The notes beneath the pieces were generated by a model. That model saw nothing but the letters and a program-made list of their open reading frames with translations. It had not been told where the DNA came from and did not search any database. The translations under genes were made by a program, and so were the position numbers. A stretch of DNA of 63,973 nt, from IMG/VR virus record IMGVR_UViG_3300008114_000027, positions 1-63,973 of that record; one strand, given 5' to 3'. Positions 58,674-63,973 of the stretch are shown in pieces. Within the stretch, counting starts at the first letter, position 1; each line of letters opens with the position of its first letter. Source of the DNA: a virus.

Positions 58674-59693
58674 TTATTTCTTCAGCCATTCAGATACCGA
58701 CCAGTAGGGCGTGATCTCGTGCTTGTCAGGGTCTAGGGTGAAGCACGGGAAGTGGTCCTGATGCTTTAGGGAGAACAGCCTCTTGCCGTAGCCGCTGTTC
58801 TGCAAGCTGCCGCTGTTCAACGCCACGCGAGTGGTGCCGCCCTCCATGTACTTGATTAGCCCGGCAACGTGGCTGTCCCCTGCCGCGCAGATCTCACGGT
58901 CGTTAGCCTCCATTCGCATGTAGCGCATCTGCCCGTGTACAGGGTTCATCATCGTGCGGCCCCTGAAGAAGTGAGCCACAGCCAGCTTGTACACCTGCTT
59001 GCCAACCTTCATGTCCACGTGGCCGATCCCTGAATGGTAGATGGTGTGGCGCTTGAATATCTCCGCATACGCAGAGTACCCCACAGCGTTCTCCTCACGC
59101 ATTACAGAGTGGTTGTCCCACGTTGAGCAGATAACCTTGTGCTTGACAGACATTAGCCAGCTCTCCAAGAAACGGATCTGCCAGTAAGGAGGCAGCGCGT
59201 TGTCGGAAACTTCCAGCACACCGCGTAGTTTTATGGACATTTGAAGCAAATCTCCGACAAGGATCACATACAAATTAGGCGTGTTTATGATCTCATCCGT
59301 GATGGCGATCAGCTTGTCGTAGTCGGTAGCCCAAGAACCCATGTGCGTGTCCCCTAATACAAGGACGCATATAGGCTTTTTTGATTTAATCTCCCAGCTC
59401 GCGTAGTCTTGAGATCCCTTGTGGGTCTTGAATATATTCTGAAAGTCTTGCAAGGGCTTGATAGCGTTCCTCCAGTCGAACTCCCCCATCTCTACCTTGT
59501 CGGTGCTGATGTCCTCGGTGCCGTACTGCTTGAGGTCGCGCCCCTTGCGGACTATGTTCTCGTTGTACTTGGTTGCAATGTTACTCGGCGTGGTGTTATA
59601 CTTTGGAGCTAGGCGCCTGCCGTATGCCCTGATAGATTCGCCGGCCATGAAAGGCTCCTGCTCAAAAATTTTCTCCCAACGTTTTTCTGCCAT
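58674..59693 (-). CDS. Metallophosphoesterase
   Basis: 339 aa. N-terminal HTH-like region (residues 15-50, YGRRLAPKYNTTPSNIATKY) then a calcineurin-type core: VLGDTHMGSWATD, VGDLLQ, STWDNHS, and CAAGDSHVAGL, with the His/Asp ligands in order. Such enzymes hydrolyse phosphodiesters or protein phosphates; lambda NinI is a related phosphatase in an equivalent nin context. The HTH extension may target it to DNA. Confidence 0.78.
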   Translation of the reverse strand: MAEKRWEKIFEQEPFMAGESIRAYGRRLAPKYNTTPSNIATKYNENIVRKGRDLKQYGTEDISTDKVEMGEFDWRNAIKPLQDFQNIFKTHKGSQDYASWEIKSKKPICVLVLGDTHMGSWATDYDKLIAITDEIINTPNLYVILVGDLLQMSIKLRGVLEVSDNALPPYWQIRFLESWLMSVKHKVICSTWDNHSVMREENAVGYSAYAEIFKRHTIYHSGIGHVDMKVGKQVYKLAVAHFFRGRTMMNPVHGQMRYMRMEANDREICAAGDSHVAGLIKYMEGGTTRVALNSGSLQNSGYGKRLFSLKHQDHFPCFTLDPDKHEITPYWSVSEWLKK

Positions 59694-59701
59694 GTGTGTT
59701 A

Positions 59702-60028
59702 TTATTTTTCGCCATCGGCGAGTATGAATGAATCAACGCCATACTTCTGTACTGACCATGCCTTTATAAAGGACTCGTACTCCACGTCTATAAGGTACTC
59801 AGCCCCAGTCATCGTTGTGATGTGGGCTATCATCTTCTCCTTCTTACCTATCACGCACTCGATACACTTTGCGGACTCGATGCACTCCATGTCAATCGCT
59901 ATGGCGTACCACCCCTCCTCCACGTCGTCATCGTTCACGGGTATGCCAAGCCTTGAAGCCTCGTCCTCAACGTCGCTGATGTTTGACCATAAGTAATGAG
60001 TAATCAAGATTCTCGCTTTGTCGGACAT
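59702..60028 (-). CDS. Hypothetical protein
   Basis: 108 aa from the ATG at 60028; the longer frame begins with an improbable hydrophobic segment. Acidic (VEDEASRLGIPVNDDDVEEG), then strand-helix pattern around two Cys. Not recognised. Confidence 0.52.
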   Translation of the reverse strand: MSDKARILITHYLWSNISDVEDEASRLGIPVNDDDVEEGWYAIAIDMECIESAKCIECVIGKKEKMIAHITTMTGAEYLIDVEYESFIKAWSVQKYGVDSFILADGEK

Positions 60029-60087
60029 GGGCGTAAGTGTGAGTAGCAAAAGTATAGAACAAATCGACGCGATAAACACAGCGCGTG

Positions 60088-60516
60088 TTAAAAAAGTTCT
60101 ACCTGCTCGTTAGGGTACGGGACCTGAACGTCAAGTGTCTCGGCAGCAAAACGGATCACGCGGTCGACGTAGTCGTTGAACTCCACCGTGCTCAAAGACT
60201 TGGTTTCTTTTATCACGCTAAGCACCTCACCAGTCTCCGGGACTATGTACTCGCGGCGGCAGAACCTGTCCTTCAAGAAGTCGTGGGTCTCCTCGACCGT
60301 GACGTCCCAGCCATACTCCACCAGACGCGCATACACAATAGGTACGACGACAGCCCAGTAGTAGCTGTTCTGCTTGCCGGACCGTCGCCTTGCCCTCTTC
60401 TGTATGGTGACCTTGAGGTCGGTGTCGCCAATGTTCCTGATGTAGCTGAGCATGTCAGCCCTGTTGTAGATTATCAGCCTGCCGTCCTTTGACTCGCCAT
60501 GGAATGATACCTTCAT
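60088..60516 (-). CDS. ninB: NinB-like recombination mediator
   Basis: 142 aa from the ATG at 60516 (ATGA overlap). Beta strands then VTIQKRARRRSGKQNSYYWAVVVPIVYARLVEYGWDVTVEETHDFLKDRFC and a C-terminal LSTVEFNDYVDRVIRFAAETLDVQVP: the arrangement of NinB/Orf proteins. These bind single strands and help load recombinases or SSB-coated substrates, matching ERF and NinG. Confidence 0.8.
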   Translation of the reverse strand: MKVSFHGESKDGRLIIYNRADMLSYIRNIGDTDLKVTIQKRARRRSGKQNSYYWAVVVPIVYARLVEYGWDVTVEETHDFLKDRFCRREYIVPETGEVLSVIKETKSLSTVEFNDYVDRVIRFAAETLDVQVPYPNEQVELF

Positions 60517-60785
60517 GACCTGATCCTCCACACGTGCTCGCTCTTCCCGTACATCCCCTTCTTCTTGACGTCAGACTTTATGAGGTAGCCACGCGCCGTC
60601 AGGTCCGTGAGGGTGCGGCGTATGCTCGTGATCGGGTACACCTTTAAAGCCTCGTAGATGTGTGAGGGCTGCCACTCGCCAACAGACTGGAACAGTCTTA
60701 GCACCACGGCCTCTTGCTTCTCGTTCTTCTGAATAGACACGGAAAGATCCGCGCCTGTCTCGTTTGTTGTGTTGTAGTATGTCAT
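60513..60785 (-). CDS. Winged-helix protein
   Basis: 90 aa. VVLRLFQSVGEWQPSHIYEALKVYPITSIRRTLTDLTARGYLIKSDVKKKG is a winged helix-turn-helix with a basic wing, of the type that regulates early phage genes. Coupled by ATGA overlaps to both neighbours, so expressed with the NinB and PAPS-reductase-family genes. Confidence 0.68.
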   Translation of the reverse strand: MTYYNTTNETGADLSVSIQKNEKQEAVVLRLFQSVGEWQPSHIYEALKVYPITSIRRTLTDLTARGYLIKSDVKKKGMYGKSEHVWRIRS

Positions 60786-61663
60786 CCTTCAAAATTTAAT
60801 TCTAACTCTGTCTGACTTCTCTGTGATAGATCGTTGACCCCGCACATCCCGTTGCACTCGAATAGAGGCTCGACGTTGCGCCTTGGCATGTCGTCTATGC
60901 ACTTGTTGTTGGGGTAATCTTTGTGAGGCTTCAAGAACACTAGGTGACTCTTAGGGTCGTGCTTCTTATTCTCCATGGCATCATACGACTGGTCCTTTAG
61001 CATCGTAACGGGTTCACCCTTCAGCTCGGTAAGCTCGTGCTCCAGATCAGCCATCACGTTGAACTTGTCGGGGAAGTCGACCTGCATCTTCTGCCAGTAA
61101 CCTATCCCGCCCTGAACACATCCCGTGTTGAAGCAGTTGTTGTTCTTAAAGCCCAGCCTGTACATCAGGGGAACTTCTATGCCAGCCTTCTCGACAAGGT
61201 CGATACAGTCCTGCTTGTTGTACCCAAGCATGAGCAGCGGGTATATAGCCTTCGTCCTCTTGCCGTGATTCATTGTCATCGACAGCGCCCTGTTAAACTC
61301 TTTCCTCTCGAACTCGAAGCCGAACACTTGGTGCTCGTACTCGTTCTGCTTCTCCCACTTCTCCCTTACAAGCCTCTTAAGGTTCGTTGAGCATATAGCC
61401 CCGGTAGCCGTGTTCAGAGACTTGAACCTGCGCCACACATCAAATATGTTCCCGTACTTCTCACCTATACCGGTGATCACCTCTATGCTCAAGCCATACC
61501 ATTTCTCGCAGTCATCCTTGAAACGGTACGTGTCGGGGTGCTCGTTCTGTGTGTCGATCATGACAACCCTGCACCTGTCCTTTCCGTACAGATCAATTGC
61601 AACCTTGCAGGCCACTGCGGACGTTACGCCCCCGCTCCACCAGCATACTATGCTATTACTCAT
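60782..61663 (-). CDS. PAPS-reductase/ATP-pyrophosphatase family protein
   Basis: 293 aa from the ATG at 61663, following AATACA; upstream in-frame start would overlap the previous gene. PP-loop IVCWWSGGVTSAVACKVA (about 3-20), DTQNEHPDTYRF, and conserved CFNTGCVQGGIGYWQKM with C-terminal Cys pairs (ECNGMCG). Phage members of this family are linked to DNA or tRNA sulfur or base modification, but the substrate cannot be read from sequence. Confidence 0.78.
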   Translation of the reverse strand: MSNSIVCWWSGGVTSAVACKVAIDLYGKDRCRVVMIDTQNEHPDTYRFKDDCEKWYGLSIEVITGIGEKYGNIFDVWRRFKSLNTATGAICSTNLKRLVREKWEKQNEYEHQVFGFEFERKEFNRALSMTMNHGKRTKAIYPLLMLGYNKQDCIDLVEKAGIEVPLMYRLGFKNNNCFNTGCVQGGIGYWQKMQVDFPDKFNVMADLEHELTELKGEPVTMLKDQSYDAMENKKHDPKSHLVFLKPHKDYPNNKCIDDMPRRNVEPLFECNGMCGVNDLSQRSQTELELNFEG

Positions 61664-61674
61664 TGTATTGTTTT

Positions 61675-61875
61675 TTAATTTATGCACACAGCGTTAGGGT
61701 TCTCGCTGTTCATCTCGTAGTCCCTTCCACTGAAGGACCCCTTACTCACGGCGTGGTGAACCAATTCAAAATCATTCCCCTCGTCATCGCACGCGAAGAT
61801 AACATCAAAATCTAATGCGTCGGGGTTTTGTTTTACAAACTGATTGATTAAATCAGCGTACTGTTTTAGTGTCAT
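61675..61875 (-). CDS. Small hypothetical protein
   Basis: 66 aa, helical start TLKQYADLINQFVKQNP and acidic beta part DVIFACDDEGNDF. Starts at a TAATG overlap with the upstream gene. Small proteins of this shape are common in early regions of Bacteroidota phages. Confidence 0.55.
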   Translation of the reverse strand: MTLKQYADLINQFVKQNPDALDFDVIFACDDEGNDFELVHHAVSKGSFSGRDYEMNSENPNAVCIN

Positions 61876-62120
61876 TATATATCGAATTTTAAATTATAGC
61901 ATGATATTATTTCCCTGATCCTGTCCCTCATCTTCAGGGCAAGTTCCACCTCCTCCTCTGACGCTTCGCCTCCCGGGCTGACTATGCTGGCGCCGTACTT
62001 GACAACGCCGCGAAGTTCTTGGTCGAGGTCCTGCATGGCGTTAACCCAGCACGTGGACTCGAGGGCGTGGCGGGCGTTGATCTCGTCCCCGTCTTCAAAC
62101 TCCAAGGTAACCTTAGGCAT
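61875..62120 (-). CDS. Small hypothetical protein with SD-like start
   Basis: 81 aa from the ATG at 62120. AGGAGG lies 5 bases before the start, a perfect Shine-Dalgarno core in a genome otherwise lacking them; it also falls inside the preceding gene's codons. Acidic N-terminus, helical acidic C-terminus. Not recognised. Confidence 0.55.
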   Translation of the reverse strand: MPKVTLEFEDGDEINARHALESTCWVNAMQDLDQELRGVVKYGASIVSPGGEASEEEVELALKMRDRIREIISCYNLKFDI

Positions 62121-62511
62121 TGTCACCTCCTATGCACTTAGGGAACGTGCAGCTGTTGTTGCGCGTACAGCTCTCACCCTCTTTCTTTACCCCATTCCAA
62201 AAACACTCGTCATCAAGATTACCTTCATAAACATAGTTGCCTACCCAGTCATTACTGACAGAAATTACTTCTCCAGTAGCTGGCATATACATGCTATAGC
62301 CTGCAGAATAAACATAGATTCCGATAGGCAGTGTCCATACACCCTCTTCCAGTGGAGGAAGCAACGGTATCCCGTGAAGAACCTCAGAGTCTTTTAGTGG
62401 GAGGTGGGCAAGTGTTCTGGATAAAATATCTTGTGGATTGTTTTCATCTACCGTAGCCTTAGGGTCTACAACAAGTAGATACTTTTCGGTGTTAATTATT
62501 TTATGTATCAT
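62113..62511 (-). CDS. Hypothetical protein
   Basis: 132 aa, beta-rich with a GIPLLPPLEEGVW turn and a Cys-rich tail (C near 106, CTRNNSC, FPKC). Possibly metal- or disulfide-stabilised. Overlaps both neighbours. Confidence 0.55.
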   Translation of the reverse strand: MIHKIINTEKYLLVVDPKATVDENNPQDILSRTLAHLPLKDSEVLHGIPLLPPLEEGVWTLPIGIYVYSAGYSMYMPATGEVISVSNDWVGNYVYEGNLDDECFWNGVKKEGESCTRNNSCTFPKCIGGDNA

Positions 62512-62729
62512 TGCTCGTCTTCTTTTGTTGGAGGAATAATTGGTAGATAATCTTCGTGGTGTATTGTCTGCACACCCTCTAGGTATGCCTCCACAATCTG
62601 CTCGCGTTGCATTACCTTAGCCTGTTCAATCAGTTCATCAAATGTTGACCAGTCTAAACTTAGATGTGAGGATGAGCCATATTCTTCAAGCTGTTCCTTT
62701 AACCAGTCTACTGCTGTTAGTTTACTCAT
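62508..62729 (-). CDS. Small acidic hypothetical protein
   Basis: 73 aa, helical (VDWLKEQLEEY...FDELIEQAKVMQREQIVEAYLEG) with a Pro/acidic tail. I recall near-identical patterns in small proteins of many Bacteroidota phages, without known function. ATGA coupling to its neighbour. Confidence 0.6.
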   Translation of the reverse strand: MSKLTAVDWLKEQLEEYGSSSHLSLDWSTFDELIEQAKVMQREQIVEAYLEGVQTIHHEDYLPIIPPTKEDEQ

Positions 62730-62747
62730 TGTGTTATGTGTTACTTG

Positions 62748-62915
62748 TTAATCCCATCTATTCTCCTCGGACTCTACCTGCCTGCGTACATTGTTCTCGT
62801 CAAGCTCCAGCATGCGAACAAACGCATCCTTGGGCGCAAGCCTACCGTTCCTCAGATCCCGGCAGCGGGTGTTCTTCTTGGGTAAGTGTCTCGGTACTCC
62901 CATGGCCCTACACAT
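62748..62915 (-). CDS. Small basic hypothetical protein
   Basis: 55 aa, Arg/Lys-rich first half with CR...CRDLRNGRLAPKDAFVRMLELDE, then acidic. Could be a small nucleic-acid-binding protein. Overlaps the previous gene by 8 bases. Confidence 0.5.
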   Translation of the reverse strand: MCRAMGVPRHLPKKNTRCRDLRNGRLAPKDAFVRMLELDENNVRRQVESEENRWD

Positions 62916-63117
62916 TATATACCGACACGTTTTCTATGTCACCCCACCACTCTACCATGCCAGCCTTGACGTTGCCAGTCAGGCGGGAGTATAGCGGGTC
63001 GGATGGCGAGATCCTGCTGCTGCTGTTCAACTCCTTGATCTCGGACTCCTCGAGGTCTAGCTCCTGATAGACCATCACCTCTACCTTGTACTGTAATCTT
63101 ACTTTCATAGTGTTCAT
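62908..63117 (-). CDS. Small hypothetical protein
   Basis: 69 aa (66 from an ATG at 63108). Beta strand, then acidic helix EELDLEESEIKEL-type and a Trp-containing tail VEWWGDIENV. First gene downstream of a leftward promoter and a palindrome. Not recognised. Confidence 0.5.
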   Translation of the reverse strand: MNTMKVRLQYKVEVMVYQELDLEESEIKELNSSSRISPSDPLYSRLTGNVKAGMVEWWGDIENVSVYNV

Positions 63118-63136
63118 TATTTATATATGTTCCACC

Positions 63137-63151
63137 GTGCATTATATGCAC
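63137..63151. promoter_or_regulatory. Palindrome in leader, operator or hairpin
   Basis: GTGCAT-TAT-ATGCAC, a perfect 6-bp inverted repeat between the promoter at 63174-63204 and the first small gene. Could be an operator for an early repressor or an RNA hairpin. Confidence 0.5.
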
Positions 63152-63173
63152 ACTGCACCGTGCTGCTGTGACG

Positions 63174-63204
63174 CAAACATACAAACAAGATCGCAACCAC
63201 AAAA
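63174..63204 (-). promoter_or_regulatory. Leftward early promoter
   Basis: TTTTG (63204-63200), 18-nt spacer, TATGTTTG (63181-63174), a near-complete Bacteroidota promoter. Would drive the small-gene operon beginning at 63117/63108. Confidence 0.55.
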
Positions 63205-63214
63205 CCAAAAATTG

Positions 63215-63718
63215 TTAACGGCGAACAACACTACCCGGGTAGCCTCGAACCCTAGATCCCCTGTAACAGTAAGACGGGTTCACCCAGTAAACGTCCCTGT
63301 AACCGACAACCCCCAGTATGAAGCCGTACCGCTCCAGCTCCTCCACGCCAGCCTTGTAAGTATTTAAACTTACACCGGACTCCGATAGATACCTTGGCAC
63401 GTTAACCCACACGTACCCCTTGTTCAGATCCAGCTCGAACGTCACCCACACGAACAGCCTCAGAGCAGGGTTCCCCAAGTTCATCCACAGCAGCCTCCTC
63501 CCTCCACCCACATACAAAGACACCTTGTCGTCGCGCTCCAAGTCCGCAGACGCAGGTAACCACAGACCGTCACGGTCCTGCTCGTAACGACCCTCCACGA
63601 CGATAGAACTCACCGGGATCTCCACACCCCTAGATAACGGATTAACACCGATGCGCGAGTCGTCAACGTCGGGGCGGTAACTGCGCCTGTCAAAATTTGA
63701 TTTTTTGGAAGTAGCCAT
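63215..63718 (-). CDS. RepL-like winged-helix protein
   Basis: 167 aa. C-terminal LNKGYVWVNVPRYLSESGVSLNTYKAGVEELERYGFILGV...VYWVNPSYCYRGSRV resembles RepL-type plasmid replication proteins (helix-turn-helix followed by the INP-x3-F-x-G-x-R segment). N-terminus basic and polar. As the first leftward gene it may be an early replication or control protein. Confidence 0.6.
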   Translation of the reverse strand: MATSKKSNFDRRSYRPDVDDSRIGVNPLSRGVEIPVSSIVVEGRYEQDRDGLWLPASADLERDDKVSLYVGGGRRLLWMNLGNPALRLFVWVTFELDLNKGYVWVNVPRYLSESGVSLNTYKAGVEELERYGFILGVVGYRDVYWVNPSYCYRGSRVRGYPGSVVRR

Positions 63719-63973
63719 AACGTGCTGATAGTGTTTGTGTTACAAGGGTTTTTGGGGTCAACTCGATTCGGCCTATAAGGATATTCTATAAGGACGAAAC
63801 GAGTGGGTGCGAAAATACGCACGGAGCCCTACATACACAAGCCCTTTAGCGTTTTTTAACTTTGTCAAATTTTGACAGCACTTTTCCGGGGACGAGGGGG
63901 TGCGATCATAACCGCGCGTTATCTGGGGACACGACACGCTTGTACCGGGGTGGTAACACGCGTATGTCGGGGT
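63719..63973. other. Gene-free right end with control signals
   Basis: No gene seen. Contains a leftward promoter (63810-63840), a palindrome over its -7 box (GTGCG/CGCAC, 63807-63822), a repeated TATAAGGA (about 63774 and 63787), and a leftward TTGACA-like stretch near 63865. Likely half of the divergent control region with the left end. Confidence 0.5.
63810..63840 (-). promoter_or_regulatory. Leftward promoter for RepL-like gene
   Basis: TTG (63840-63838), 20-nt spacer, TATTTTCG (63817-63810), seven of eight -7 positions. The inverted repeat 63807-63822 lies across the -7 element, so a repressor bound there would block it. Leader of about 85 nt to the ATG at 63718. Confidence 0.42.

Noticed and set aside
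1-63973. Temperate lifestyle with integrase and attachment site
   Set aside because: No integrase, excisionase or repressor/integration cassette was recognisable, and no att-like tRNA remnant was found.
1-63973. Direct terminal repeat at the contig ends
   Set aside because: Only a short GGTCAACT string recurs near both ends (start and about 63757); no long repeat is visible, so the ends cannot be called physical termini.

Overview
The window reads as an essentially complete genome (or full-length contig) of a tailed phage infecting a member of the Bacteroidota. Host evidence: many leftward genes carry a TAnnTTTG box, the Bacteroidota -7 promoter element, about 17-23 nt before the ATG; starts are usually preceded by A-rich leaders without Shine-Dalgarno sequences; and several proteins belong to families typical of Bacteroidota phages (BT4734-like primase domain, DUF3127-type SSB). 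A large-terminase/portal/capsid block followed by short tail-connector proteins and giant internal proteins, with no tape measure or sheath, suggests a podovirus-like particle distantly resembling crAss-like phages. No integrase, DNA polymerase, RNA polymerase, ordinary tRNA or CRISPR array was seen.

Layout. Two transcription arms point away from the contig ends and converge at 11.11 kb, where a two-way terminator overlaps the rightward stop codon. If the map is circular, the contig ends together form one divergent control region. Rightward arm: a structured tRNA-like RNA (about 382-588), then about 20 tiny accessory genes (608-6549), then a 200-bp structured gap, then a recombination/lysis-related block (6748-11112) with an ERF single-strand annealing protein, a GroES-like protein and an overlapping spanin-like pair. 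Leftward arm, from the right end: winged-helix RepL-like protein, small genes, PAPS-reductase-family protein, NinB, metallophosphoesterase, an O-like initiator with internal iterons preceded by an attenuator-like leader, a primase-helicase, SSB, GroES-like proteins and NinG. Then come the virion genes: terminase, portal, scaffold candidate, major capsid candidate, fibres, connector/tail proteins, and giant ejection-type proteins with metallopeptidase and ADP-ribosyltransferase-like domains and a ferritin between two of them. The arm ends with the lysis cassette.

Most striking feature. The small-gene block at 0.6-5.3 kb is punctuated by RNA elements placed between genes: three type I hammerhead ribozymes (2236-2285, 3166-3223, 3415-3464) whose stems II and III differ in sequence but keep pairing, and six GC-rich tetraloop or short-loop hairpins with a conserved tail after the U-tract. 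Both kinds sit directly upstream of A/U-rich leaders and start codons. This suggests that one rightward transcript is cut or terminated into gene-sized pieces, with the hammerheads defining new 5' ends.

Replication can be pictured lambda-like: initiator with iterons in its own gene plus an adjacent AT-rich stretch, a helicase supplied by the phage, host polymerase, and Nin/ERF recombination functions. Late genes are arranged in short units separated by intrinsic terminators, each followed by a TAnnTTTG box.
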